From: Sphingomonas melonis
GTDB taxonomy: Bacteria > Pseudomonadota > Alphaproteobacteria > Sphingomonadales > Sphingomonadaceae
Reading direction: 5' to 3'
Length of the DNA: 64,000 bases
NCBI RefSeq assembly: GCF_013409985.1
Contig: NZ_JACCBY010000001.1
Coordinates: 1-64,000, forward strand
Shown here: positions 10,106-17,921 of the stretch, piece after piece
How positions within the stretch are numbered: position 1 is the first letter of the stretch
Layout of the letters: each line of letters opens with the position of its first letter
Notes under the pieces: generated by a model
Database searches by the model: none
What the model was told of the DNA's origin: nothing
Seen by the model: only the letters and a program-made list of their open reading frames with translations
Made by a program: the position numbers and the translations under genes

Positions 10106-10684
10106 ATGCGTATTGATCTGATCCCGGTCGGCAAGAACCCGCCCGACGACCTCAACGTCATCATCGAGGTGCCGACCGGCGGCGAGCCGGTGAAGTACGA
10201 ATTCGACAAGGCGTCTGGCGCGCTGTTCGTCGACCGCATCCTCCACACGCCGATGCGCTATCCGGCCAATTACGGCTTCGTGCCGCACACGCTGTCGCCC
10301 GACGGCGACCCGCTCGACGCGCTGGTGATCGCCCGCTCGCCGTTCATCCCGGGCTGCGTCGTGCGCGCCCGTCCGATCGCGGTGCTCAATCTCGAGGACG
10401 AGGCCGGCGGCGACGAAAAGCTCGTCTGCGTTCCCGTCGACGAGGTCTTCCCTTATTATTCCAACGTCGGCGGCCGCGCCGACGTGCCGGAGATCGTGTT
10501 CGAGCAGATCGAGCACTTCTTCACGCACTATAAGGACCTCGAGAAGAAGAAGTGGGTGCGCGTCGGCACCTGGGGCGACCGCGACGAAGCGCGCCGCATC
10601 ACGCTGGAGGCGATCGAACGCTACGACGCCGCCAAGGCGCAGGGCGAAGAGCCGCATAACCACGACGTCCCCGGCCGCAGCTGA
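10106..10684 (+). CDS. ppa: Inorganic pyrophosphatase (family I)
   Basis: Hydrolyses pyrophosphate to orthophosphate, pulling biosynthetic reactions forward; cytosolic hexamer in relatives. The 192-residue protein shows the family I active-site residues: YEFDKASGALFVDR with the catalytic lysine and glutamate region, MRYPANYGFVPHTL, and the metal-binding DGDPLDALV signature. It is followed after a few bases by a perfect 10-bp terminator hairpin, marking the end of this transcription unit. Confidence 0.97.
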   Translation: MRIDLIPVGKNPPDDLNVIIEVPTGGEPVKYEFDKASGALFVDRILHTPMRYPANYGFVPHTLSPDGDPLDALVIARSPFIPGCVVRARPIAVLNLEDEAGGDEKLVCVPVDEVFPYYSNVGGRADVPEIVFEQIEHFFTHYKDLEKKKWVRVGTWGDRDEARRITLEAIERYDAAKAQGEEPHNHDVPGRS

Positions 10685-10691
10685 AGGATAA

Positions 10692-10718
10692 GGGCGCGAC
10701 CGGTGGTCGCGCCCCCCT
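10692..10718 (+). terminator. Rho-independent terminator after ppa
   Basis: GGGCGCGACC (10692-10701), loop GGT, GGTCGCGCCC (10705-10714): a perfect 10-bp GC-rich stem with a 3-base loop, followed by a pyrimidine run CCCTCTT. Strong stem, weak U tract. Confidence 0.75.
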
Positions 10719-10806
10719 CTTGCCCCTCGGGACGGCCACCCGCCTTGCCCGAAGCGAGGCTGGGCGGTGTCGACCGGCACGGCGGCAGGAGTCAGCGCGC
10801 CTTGCG

Positions 10807-11283
10807 TCAGCCTCCGCTTTCCGCCAGCCGCCGCAGCGCGTCGCCGCTGAGCCGCTGCACGGTCCATTCGTCCATCCCCACCGCGCCCATCCGGCGGTAG
10901 AAGGCGATGGCATCGGCATTCCAGTCGAGCACCGACCATTCGAACCGCGCGCAGCCGCGCGCCACCGCCAGCGCCGCGATATGGCGCAGCAGCGCGCCGC
11001 CGACGCCGCGCCCGCGTGCCTCCGGCGTCACGTACAGATCCTCCAGGTAGATGCCGCGCCGCCCGGCCCATGTGGAAAAATTGTGGAAGAACAGGGCGAA
11101 GCCGAGCGGCCCGGTCCCGTCCTCGGCGATCACCGCCTCCGCCGCGGGCCGGTCGCCGAACAAGGCGTCGTGCAGCATCAATTCGGTCGCCTCCACGGCA
11201 TCGGGTTCGCGCTCGAACGCGGCAAGATCGCGGACGAAGCGCAGGATAACGGGCACGTCGGCGGGGGTGGCGGGGCGGATCAT
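10807..11283 (-). CDS. GNAT-family N-acetyltransferase
   Basis: 158 residues with the GNAT fold: MIRPATPADVPVILRFVRDL at the N-terminus and the acetyl-CoA pyrophosphate loop YVTPEARGRGVGGALLRHIA (R/Q-x-x-G-x-G/A pattern). The LAxFEREPDAV segment and the C-terminal SVLDWNADAIAFYRRMGA resemble spermidine/diamine-type acetyltransferases, so a small polyamine or amino-acid substrate is likely but unproved. Its ATG overlaps the stop of the upstream EamA exporter gene by four bases (ATGA), so the two are translationally coupled. Confidence 0.88.
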   Translation of the reverse strand: MIRPATPADVPVILRFVRDLAAFEREPDAVEATELMLHDALFGDRPAAEAVIAEDGTGPLGFALFFHNFSTWAGRRGIYLEDLYVTPEARGRGVGGALLRHIAALAVARGCARFEWSVLDWNADAIAFYRRMGAVGMDEWTVQRLSGDALRRLAESGG

Positions 11284-12173
11284 AGGGCGGCTTCCGTTTG
11301 CGGCCCCGGCGCGGGCTTGCGCACCGCGACCAGGCAGCCGGCGATGATGAACAGCGCACCGGCGACCGTATAGGGCGACACGCGCTCGGCGAAGACCAGC
11401 CAGCCGAACAGGGCCGACCAGACGAAGGCGGTGTATTCGGTCGGCGCGAGCACCTGCGCCTCGGCGCGGGCATAGGCCCAGGCGAGCGCCACCGCCGACA
11501 CCGAGCCGAGCGCCGCCGCGAGCAGCACCGCCGGCCATTGCGCCGCCGAGGGCACGACGCCGAACCACGGCGCGGCGAGCAGCAGCAGGCCGCTGAGCAC
11601 GATGCTGGTGAACAGCGCCACTTCGAGCGGGTCGGCCGCCTGCGCCTGCTGGCGGAGCAGGATCAGGCTGACCGCATAGATCACCGAGGCGACGAGGATC
11701 GCGACGCTGCCCATCACCACCGTCTCTGAGGCATGCGCCTGCACCTGCCCGGCGGCGATGATCAGCACGCCCACACTGGCGACGAGCGACCCGCCGATCG
11801 CCGCGCGGCGGATGCGCTCGCCCAGCGTCAGCCCGGCGAGGAACAGCGCGATCAGCGGCGCGAGGAAGGTCAGCGCCACCCCCTGCGCCATCGGCACCCG
11901 CGCCAGCCCCCAGAAGAACAGCAGCACCGACGCGCCGCCGGCCGACCCGCGCGCAAGATGCAGTCGCAGCGCCCTGCCACCCGGCCAGGGCAGCCGCCGC
12001 GCAACGAAGATCGGCGCGAGCAGCGCCACGCCGGCCAGCGAGCGCCACAGTACCGCGGCATAGGCGCCGCTGGCGATCGACAGCCCCTTCATGACGGTAT
12101 CCATCGCCGAATAGACGGCGATCCCGATCGCCGCGACGAGGAAGGCCGCGAGCGGCGGCGTCTCGTGCCTCAT
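11280..12173 (-). CDS. EamA/DMT-superfamily transporter
   Basis: A 297-residue inner-membrane protein with about ten TM helices arranged as two EamA repeats (about 10-140 and 150-285). Characteristic pieces are AVYSAMDTVMKGLS at the N-terminus, AQGVALTFLAPLIALFLAGL in the first repeat and PTEYTAFVWSALFGWLVFAE in the second. DMT transporters export metabolites or amino acids; the substrate is not readable. The start was set at MRHETPPLAAF because upstream in-frame residues lie inside the PIN-domain gene. It overlaps the upstream PIN gene and the downstream GNAT gene by four bases each, making a tight three-gene minus-strand set. Confidence 0.9.
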   Translation of the reverse strand: MRHETPPLAAFLVAAIGIAVYSAMDTVMKGLSIASGAYAAVLWRSLAGVALLAPIFVARRLPWPGGRALRLHLARGSAGGASVLLFFWGLARVPMAQGVALTFLAPLIALFLAGLTLGERIRRAAIGGSLVASVGVLIIAAGQVQAHASETVVMGSVAILVASVIYAVSLILLRQQAQAADPLEVALFTSIVLSGLLLLAAPWFGVVPSAAQWPAVLLAAALGSVSAVALAWAYARAEAQVLAPTEYTAFVWSALFGWLVFAERVSPYTVAGALFIIAGCLVAVRKPAPGPQTEAAL

Positions 12174-12523
12174 CGGATCGGGCGAACGTCGATGTCGAGG
12201 CCCAGCCTGACCCAATCCGTGTCGCCGGTCAGCACCGCGCATCCCGTCGCGAGCGCCGGCGAAAGACAGGCGCGATCGGCAACGGACGTATCGGTACCAT
12301 GCAGCCGCGGATGCAGAGCAGCGCAGACGCGCGCCTGACCGGCATCGATCGCCACGGGATCGAGCCCCCGGCGCGCGACCTTGTGAAGACCTTCATCAAG
12401 GTTGACCGCGCTCAACAATGCCCCGCGGCAGGAGGCGAGAATCACCGCACAACCAGGCTTCTCGAAGACAAGGGCAAGGACGGCCGAAGCATCGATGACC
12501 GTTACGGCTGGCGCGCCAGCCAA
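12170..12523 (-). CDS. PIN-domain ribonuclease toxin (VapC-like)
   Basis: 117 residues covering a whole PIN domain. The acidic metal-binding residues are present: D11 in VTVIDASAVLAL, E44 in NLDEGLHK, D83 in SVADRACLSPALA and D101/D103 in LTGDTDW. The motif VADRACLSPALATGC is typical of VapC-type type II toxins that cleave tRNA or rRNA. The only start giving the first beta strand is TTG at 12523, and a GAGGAGGAGG run lies one base upstream, closer than ideal. No normal-length antitoxin gene precedes it; only a 27-codon frame is present (12502-12585). The gene overlaps the EamA exporter gene by four bases. It may be an orphan toxin or part of a degraded pair. Confidence 0.8.
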   Translation of the reverse strand: MAGAPAVTVIDASAVLALVFEKPGCAVILASCRGALLSAVNLDEGLHKVARRGLDPVAIDAGQARVCAALHPRLHGTDTSVADRACLSPALATGCAVLTGDTDWVRLGLDIDVRPIR

Positions 12524-12585
12524 GCCTCCTCCTCGGCGGCATCGAGGCGCGCTTCCTCACGGCGATCGGCGATCAATTCGGCCAC
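12502..12585 (-). CDS. Possible 27-codon antitoxin remnant or leader peptide
   Basis: A GTG-initiated frame right after the ispG stop (and in the ispG frame) encodes a Glu/Arg/Ala-rich helix-like peptide with VAELIADRREEARLDAAEEE, ending WLARQP. It overlaps the start of the PIN toxin by 22 bases, as antitoxin 3' ends often overlap their toxins. It is far shorter than a usual VapB (about 70-80 residues) and has no DNA-binding part. It could be the surviving tail of an antitoxin, a small unrecognised antitoxin, or chance. No clear ribosome site is visible. Confidence 0.3.
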   Translation of the reverse strand: MAELIADRREEARLDAAEEEAWLARQP

Positions 12586-12597
12586 GTACCACGATAT

Positions 12598-13743
12598 CTA
12601 TTCCGCCGCCACGGCCGGTACCGGCTGCGCGGCGGCGTCCGCCGCCTCGATCTCCGCCGCCTTCGCCTCGACCAGCCGGACGATATGGTCGATCATCCCC
12701 TCGTCCTGGACATGGTGGTCGGTGACGCCCGACAGATAGACCATATGCTTGCCGTTGCCGCCGCCGGTGATGCCGATATCGGTCTCGCGCGCCTCGCCGG
12801 GGCCGTTGACGACGCAGCCGAGCACCGACAGGCTCATCGGCGTGCGGATATGCTGGAGCCGTTCCTCCAGTGCCTGCACCGTGCGGATCACGTCGAAGCC
12901 CTGCCGCGCGCAGCTCGGGCAGCTCACCACGCGCACGCCGCGGTTGCGGATGCCGAGCGCCTTCAGGATCTCGAACCCGACGCGCACCTCGTCCTCCGGT
13001 TCGGCGGACAGCGAGACGCGGATCGTGTCGCCGATCCCGTACCAGAGCAGGCTGCCGATGCCGATCGACGATTTGACCGTGCCGCCGACGAAGCCACCGG
13101 CCTCGGTGATGCCAAGATGCAGCGGGCAATCCACCGCCTCGGCGAGCTGCTGGTAGGCGGCGACCGCGAGGAACAGGTCGGACGCCTTCACCGCCACCTT
13201 ATATTCGTGGAAGTCGTGATCCTGGAGCAGCTTGATATGATCGAGCGCCGATTCGACCAAGGCATCGGGGCACGGCTCGCCATATTTTTCGAGCAGGTCC
13301 TTCTCGAGGCTGCCGCCGTTGACGCCGATGCGGATCGAACAGCCATTGGCCTTGGCGGCGCGGACCACCTCGGCGACGCGGTCCGACGAGCCGATATTGC
13401 CCGGGTTGATCCGCAGGCAGGCCGCGCCCGCATCCGCCGCTTCCAGCGCGCGCTTGTAGTGGAAATGGATGTCGGCGACGATCGGCACGTTCGACCCGCG
13501 CACGATCTGCTTCAGCGCCGCGGTCGATTCGACGTCGGGGCACGAGACGCGGATGATGTCGACGCCCGCCTCCTCGCAGCGGCGGATCTGATCGATCGTC
13601 GCGCGGATATCGGGCGTCGGCGTATTGGTCATCGTCTGCACGGTGACCGGGGCGTCGCCACCCACGGGAACGTTGCCGACCATGATCTGGCGGCTCGGAC
13701 GGCGGATGATATCGCGCCACGGACGTAAGGACATACCCGTCAT
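12598..13743 (-). CDS. ispG: (E)-4-hydroxy-3-methylbut-2-enyl-diphosphate synthase
   Basis: IspG (GcpE) is the 4Fe-4S enzyme that converts methylerythritol cyclodiphosphate to HMBPP, the penultimate step of the MEP isoprenoid pathway. The 381-residue protein has the TIM-barrel part with [18 protein letters not shown] and the C-terminal cluster domain with cysteines in [14 protein letters not shown] and [11 protein letters not shown]. Length is that of the short bacterial form. ATG codons at 13743 and 13734 are both possible; MSLRPWRD from 13734 is the more typical N-terminus. It diverges from the acyltransferase gene at 13801. Confidence 0.96.
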   Translation of the reverse strand: MTGMSLRPWRDIIRRPSRQIMVGNVPVGGDAPVTVQTMTNTPTPDIRATIDQIRRCEEAGVDIIRVSCPDVESTAALKQIVRGSNVPIVADIHFHYKRALEAADAGAACLRINPGNIGSSDRVAEVVRAAKANGCSIRIGVNGGSLEKDLLEKYGEPCPDALVESALDHIKLLQDHDFHEYKVAVKASDLFLAVAAYQQLAEAVDCPLHLGITEAGGFVGGTVKSSIGIGSLLWYGIGDTIRVSLSAEPEDEVRVGFEILKALGIRNRGVRVVSCPSCARQGFDVIRTVQALEERLQHIRTPMSLSVLGCVVNGPGEARETDIGITGGGNGKHMVYLSGVTDHHVQDEGMIDHIVRLVEAKAAEIEAADAAAQPVPAVAAE

Positions 13744-13800
13744 ATACAGCAGCCGGGTTGCGGTTCAAAGGCGCTGGTGTAGGGCGTGTCGCGGTTAACG

Positions 13801-14958
13801 ATGTCGCGCCCCCCGATCCCCCGCCATTATGGCCTCGACTGGCTGCGCGTCGCCGCCTTCGCGATCCTCATCGTCTATCATGTCGGCATGGTGTTCGTGC
13901 CCTGGGGATTCCACGCCAAGAGCACGCACGGTGCCGCCTGGGCGGTGCTGCCGATGCTGGCGGTCAACGCCTGGCGACTGAGCCTGCTCTTCGTCGTCTC
14001 GGGCTATGCGAGTCGCGCGCTGCTCACCCGTGCGGCGGGCACCGGCGGCTTCCTGCGCCAGCGCACCGCGCGGCTGCTGGTGCCGCTCGCCTTCGGCGTG
14101 GCCGTGGTGGTGCCGCCGCAATCCTGGGTCGAGCTCGTCACGCAGCATGGCTATGCCGGCGGCTTCCTCACCTTCTGGAGCCGCGATTACTTCCGCTTCG
14201 CGACGCTCGGCGGGATCGTGCTGCCCGCGGTGAACCACCTCTGGTTCGTGCTGTACCTGTGGCTCTACACCGTCGTGCTCGCGCTGCTGGTGCCGCTGGT
14301 CCGCTGGCGGCGCGCCCAGGCGCTGTTCGACCGGCTGTTCGCCGGACCGGCGCTGCTCGTCGTGCCGACCGCCTGGCTGATCTGCATCCACGGCTGGTGG
14401 TTCCCGATGGGCTATGAGACGCAGAACCCGTTCGACGATGCGATGGCGCACCTCATCTATCTGCCCGCCTTCCTGTTCGGCTTCGCGCTGGCGGCGTCCG
14501 CGCCGGTGCTCGCCGCCTGCGTGCGCTGGCGCTGGGTCGGCGCGGCGATGGGGGTGCTCGGCTATGGCTTCATCCTCGCGGTCGAACTGGGACTGCACGG
14601 CGACGCGCCGCGCTGGCTCTACCCGATCTACGGCGGCGCGCATGCGGTGCAGCAATGGGGGACGATCGTCGCGCTGATCGGCTTCGCCGAACGCCACTGG
14701 AACCGCGACGCGCGTTGGCGCCCGCTGCTGACCGAGGCGGTCTTCCCCTTCTACCTCGTCCATCAGACGATCATCGTCGTCGTCGCGTACTGGCTGATGC
14801 CGGCGGGCCTGTCCGGTGGCGTCGAGTTCGTGCTGCTGGTCGCGGCGACGATCCTCGGCTGCCTCGGTTTCTATCTGGTCGGGCGGCGGATCACGCCGCT
14901 GCGGCCGTTGATCGGGCTGCGCCCGCTTCCCCATCCCCAGCACAAGGCTGCATCATGA
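13801..14958 (+). CDS. Acyltransferase 3 family membrane protein
   Basis: 385 residues with about ten TM helices. The N-terminal RHYGLDWLRVAAFAILIVYH and later NHLWFVLYLWLYT are features of the acyltransferase 3 (OafB/NodX-like) family, which O-acylates surface glycans or acts on lipids; the family histidine is in IVYHVGMVF and the C-terminal part has FYLVHQTIIVV. ATG 13801 is taken as start; an in-frame GTG at 13786 would add five residues. Its stop overlaps the ATG of the broken isoaspartyl-peptidase gene by four bases. The acyl acceptor is unknown. Confidence 0.85.
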   Translation: MSRPPIPRHYGLDWLRVAAFAILIVYHVGMVFVPWGFHAKSTHGAAWAVLPMLAVNAWRLSLLFVVSGYASRALLTRAAGTGGFLRQRTARLLVPLAFGVAVVVPPQSWVELVTQHGYAGGFLTFWSRDYFRFATLGGIVLPAVNHLWFVLYLWLYTVVLALLVPLVRWRRAQALFDRLFAGPALLVVPTAWLICIHGWWFPMGYETQNPFDDAMAHLIYLPAFLFGFALAASAPVLAACVRWRWVGAAMGVLGYGFILAVELGLHGDAPRWLYPIYGGAHAVQQWGTIVALIGFAERHWNRDARWRPLLTEAVFPFYLVHQTIIVVVAYWLMPAGLSGGVEFVLLVAATILGCLGFYLVGRRITPLRPLIGLRPLPHPQHKAAS

Positions 14959-15884
14959 CCGATACGCCCCTCTGGTCGCTCGTCCTCCACGGCGGCGCCG
15001 GCTCGATCGAGCGACACCGGCTGACCGAGGCGCAGGACCGCGGCGTCCGCGCCGCGCTGACGCTGGCGCTCGACACCGGCAGCGCGATCCTCGCCGGCGG
15101 CGGCAGCGCGCTCGACGCGGTCGAGGCGGCGGTGCGCGTGCTGGAGGAAGACCCGCATTTCAACGCCGGCCGCGGCGCCGCCTACACCCGCGAAGGGACG
15201 ATCGAGCTCGACGCGGCGATCATGGACGGCCGCGACCGCGCCGCCGGATCGGTCGCCGGCCTCACCGCGACACGCTAGCCGGTCGGCCTCGCGCGCCGGG
15301 TGATGGAGGCGAGCCCGCACGTGCTGCTCAGCGGCGAGGGCGCGGAACGCTTCGCGCGCGAACAGGGCATCGCGGCGGAAGATCCGGCGTGGTTCGCCAC
15401 CGCCGAACGCCGCCGCCAGCTCGACGAACTGCTCGCCCGCAACGCCGATGCCTTCGACATCGACATGAAATACGGCACCGTTGGCGCGGTGGCGCGCGAC
15501 GCGGCGGGTCACCTCGCCGCCGCGACCTCGACCGGCGGCGTGACCGGCAAGCGCTGGGGCCGGATCGGCGATTCGCCGCTGATCGGCGCGGGCACCTATG
15601 CGGACGACCGGTCTGCCGCAATCTCGTGCACCGGCTCGGGCGAATTCTTCATCCGCGTCGGCGTCGGCCACGAAATCGGCGCGCGCATCCGCCTGTCCGG
15701 CGAGAGCCCGCAGGTTGCCGCCGACGCGGTGATGGCGGAGGTCCGCGCGCTCGGCGGCACCGGCGGCGTTATCGTCACCGCGCCCGGCGGCGAGGCGGTG
15801 TGGAGCTTCACCACGCCGGGCATGTACCGCGCCCGCGCCACCGCCGCGGGCGTGCGCGAGGTGGCGATCTACGGCGACGAATGA
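14955..15884 (+). pseudogene. Isoaspartyl peptidase/L-asparaginase (Ntn-hydrolase) interrupted by an in-frame TAG
   Basis: Reading through one stop gives a 309-residue plant-type asparaginase (IaaA-like) that hydrolyses isoaspartyl dipeptides and asparagine after self-cleavage before a threonine. The first 107 codons carry WSLVLHGGAGSIER and FNAGRGAAYTREGTIELDA. TAG at 15276-15278 replaces codon 108 in SVAGLTATR-stop-PVGLARRVMEASPH, where relatives usually have N or H before P. The frame is unchanged afterwards and the rest is intact, including the nucleophile Thr (codon 15477) in KYGTVGAVA and the AAATSTGG loop. Codon use on both sides is like the neighbours. No ribosome site precedes the GTG/ATG restart at 15300. 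It is either a recent nonsense mutation or a sequence error; programmed readthrough is less likely. Confidence 0.85.
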
Positions 15885-15932
15885 CGGGCTTTTCGTTGGA
15901 GAGGCGGCGGCGAGCCGCTATGGCCTAGCGCC

Positions 15933-16793
15933 ATGAAAATCCTCCGCTTCGTCGTCGCCGCGCTGCCGGCATTCGGGTTCGCCGCGCCGGCCTCGGCCTA
16001 TTGGGAGTTCGGGCATCAGACGATCGCCAGGATTGCTTATGCCAATGTCGCCCCGCGCACGCAGGTGGCGATCCGCAAGCTGCTCGCCGAGACGCCGCGG
16101 CTCGACACCCCCGAATGCCCCGCCACGACGATCGAGGGCGCGAGCACCTGGGCCGATTGCGTCAAGCCGCTCAAGGGGCCGGATGGCAAGTCGCGCTTCG
16201 GCTATGCGTATAGCTGGCACTTTCAGGACGTGAACATCTGCCAGCCGTTCACGCTCGAAGAGGCATGCAAGGACGGCAATTGCGTCTCGGCGCAGATCAC
16301 CCGCGACGTCGCGATCCTCAAGAACCGGCGCGCATCCGCGAAGGAGCGCGCGCAGGCGCTGGTGTTCCTGATCCATTTCGTCGGCGATCTGCACCAGCCG
16401 CTCCACGCCGGCGAGAAGAACGACAAGGGCGGCAACGACGTCGCCGCCGCTTATGGCAGCTACGGCCCGAAGCGCTTCAACCTGCATTCGGTCTGGGACG
16501 GCACGCTCGCCGAACGCGCGATCACCAGCGGCCCGTCGCTGGTGCGGCGCTATCCGGCCGCCGAGAAGCGGCGCATCGCCGCCGGCACGGTGACCGACTG
16601 GAGCCGCGAATCATGGCAAGTCGCGCACGACGTGGTCTATGCGAGCGCCTTGCGGGGCGATCCCTGCGCCCCCTCCCCCGCCAAGGTCACGCTGGACGAG
16701 GCGACGATCGAGCGGATCGTGCCGGTCGCACGGCTCGAGGTGGAGCGCGGCGGCCTGCGGCTGGCGAAGCTACTCGATCAGGCGCTGGGCTGA
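15933..16793 (+). CDS. S1/P1-type zinc-dependent nuclease
   Basis: 286 residues, secreted to the periplasm by a signal peptide ending APASA. S1/P1 nucleases cleave single-stranded RNA and DNA and remove 3' phosphates using a trinuclear zinc site. Visible ligand motifs are YWEFGHQTIARIAY at the mature N-terminus, YSWHFQDVN, HFVGDLHQPLHAG and FNLHSVWDGTL. The family uses the N-terminal tryptophan amino group as a zinc ligand; here the usual signal-peptidase site falls one residue earlier, before Tyr, which would put Trp at mature position 2 unless cleavage is shifted. The gene starts 48 bp after the broken asparaginase. Confidence 0.92.
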   Translation: MKILRFVVAALPAFGFAAPASAYWEFGHQTIARIAYANVAPRTQVAIRKLLAETPRLDTPECPATTIEGASTWADCVKPLKGPDGKSRFGYAYSWHFQDVNICQPFTLEEACKDGNCVSAQITRDVAILKNRRASAKERAQALVFLIHFVGDLHQPLHAGEKNDKGGNDVAAAYGSYGPKRFNLHSVWDGTLAERAITSGPSLVRRYPAAEKRRIAAGTVTDWSRESWQVAHDVVYASALRGDPCAPSPAKVTLDEATIERIVPVARLEVERGGLRLAKLLDQALG

Positions 16794-16832
16794 CCCGGCC
16801 GTCCGGCGCCCTCGGGCGGGGGGCCCGACCGC

Positions 16833-17297
16833 TCATTCGACATCCGCGTCATAGTGGGCGAGCGCGGCCATGACCGCGGGATTGTTCGCATGATGTTCAC
16901 GCAGGTCGGCCAGTTGCGCATCGGTTCCGGCGCAGGAATCGTCGAGCTTGCGGGCGAAATCCGCTGCGTGCGCTTCGTCGGCGGCGTCTTCGCCGCGCAG
17001 TTGGTCGCATGAGTCGCGCCGCTTGATGAAGACCGCCACCTCGCTCGGCAGCGCATCGGCGGATCGCGACGGCGATGGCCCGGCCCCGGCGCGCGCGCCG
17101 TCCGCCTGCGCGTCTTCGCCGGGCGAGAGGTTGGCGTTGGCGCCCGGCACGTCCCGCTCTGCCGGCACCGGATCGCAGCCGGTCAGCAGCCAACCCGATG
17201 CGATGAGGAGCCCCAGCGACGCTGACCGCCGCAGGATGCTCGGTGTTTCAGCCCATGATTGCACGCCTGCCTCCGTAACCCGTGACAGGTCCATCAT
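16833..17297 (-). CDS. Hypothetical lipoprotein with conserved Cys-containing tail
   Basis: 154 residues. A hydrophobic stretch and lipobox LLIASGWLLTGC (Cys41) predict a lipoprotein; about 20 residues precede the hydrophobic core, so the start may lie further in. The middle is Ala/Gly/Asp-rich and disordered. The C-terminal half, with SEVAVFIKRRDSCDQLRGED and CAGTDAQLADLREHH, has the look of a small sphingomonad family that is usually listed as hypothetical. It is downstream of pal on the same strand but beyond a strong hairpin, so it may not be part of the tol-pal transcript. The function is unknown. Confidence 0.65.
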   Translation of the reverse strand: MMDLSRVTEAGVQSWAETPSILRRSASLGLLIASGWLLTGCDPVPAERDVPGANANLSPGEDAQADGARAGAGPSPSRSADALPSEVAVFIKRRDSCDQLRGEDAADEAHAADFARKLDDSCAGTDAQLADLREHHANNPAVMAALAHYDADVE

Positions 17298-17310
17298 AGC
17301 AAGGCGCAGG

Positions 17311-17334
17311 CCCCCGGCGCACAAACGCCGGGGG
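17311..17334 (-). terminator. Hairpin terminator after pal
   Basis: Perfect 9-bp stem CCCCCGGCG (17311-17319) / CGCCGGGGG (17326-17334) around a 6-base loop, 14 bp past the pal stop. No T run follows on the minus strand, so it may be a Rho-assisted terminator or an RNA 3'-end stabiliser. Confidence 0.6.
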
Positions 17335-17347
17335 ACGGCCGACAATC

Positions 17348-17869
17348 CTAGTTGAGCACCACCGTGACCGAGCGACGGTTCTGCGCCCAGCTCGCCTCGT
17401 CCGACCCCAGCGCGACCGGGCGTTCCTTGCCGTAGCTGATCGTCGTCAGGCGCGACGGGTCGATCCCCTTGGCGACGAGATAGTTCTTCGCCGCATTCGC
17501 GCGACGATCGCCGAGCGCGAGATTGTATTCGCGCGTGCCGCGCTCGTCGGCATGGCCTTCGATCGTCGCGCGCACCTGCGGGAAGCGCTGCAGCCACGTC
17601 GCCTGGCTGTCGAGGATCGCGCGCGCTTCCGAATCGATGTCGCTCTGGTCGAGGCCGAACAGGATCGTGTTCGAGCTGACCGAACGGCGGAAGTCGGCGT
17701 CCGACCCGGGCGTGACCGCGCCATCGGCGTTGCCGGTGGCGGGCGGCAGCGCATTGCCGGCGCCGCTGGTGTCGACCGGCGGCGGCGGCAGCTGCTTGGG
17801 CTTGTGCGCGCAGGCGCCCAGCGAGGCGAGCGCGGCTGCGGTCAGCAGGGTGGTCGTCAGTCTGGCCAT
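17348..17869 (-). CDS. pal: Peptidoglycan-associated lipoprotein Pal
   Basis: Outer-membrane lipoprotein of the Tol-Pal system, which ties the outer membrane to peptidoglycan and drives constriction at division. 173 residues: signal and lipobox AALASLGAC, a Pro-rich linker, then an OmpA-like domain with FGLDQSDIDSEARAIL, the peptidoglycan-binding VRATIEGHADERGTREYNLALG and RRANAAKNYLVAKGIDPSRL. It is last of the core tol-pal genes, 52 bp after tolB. Confidence 0.97.
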   Translation of the reverse strand: MARLTTTLLTAAALASLGACAHKPKQLPPPPVDTSGAGNALPPATGNADGAVTPGSDADFRRSVSSNTILFGLDQSDIDSEARAILDSQATWLQRFPQVRATIEGHADERGTREYNLALGDRRANAAKNYLVAKGIDPSRLTTISYGKERPVALGSDEASWAQNRRSVTVVLN

Positions 17870-17921
17870 CGTCGTATCTCCCGTGAGTAAGCTTATTTCG
17901 CCCCCGAAACCCGCTGTCGCG

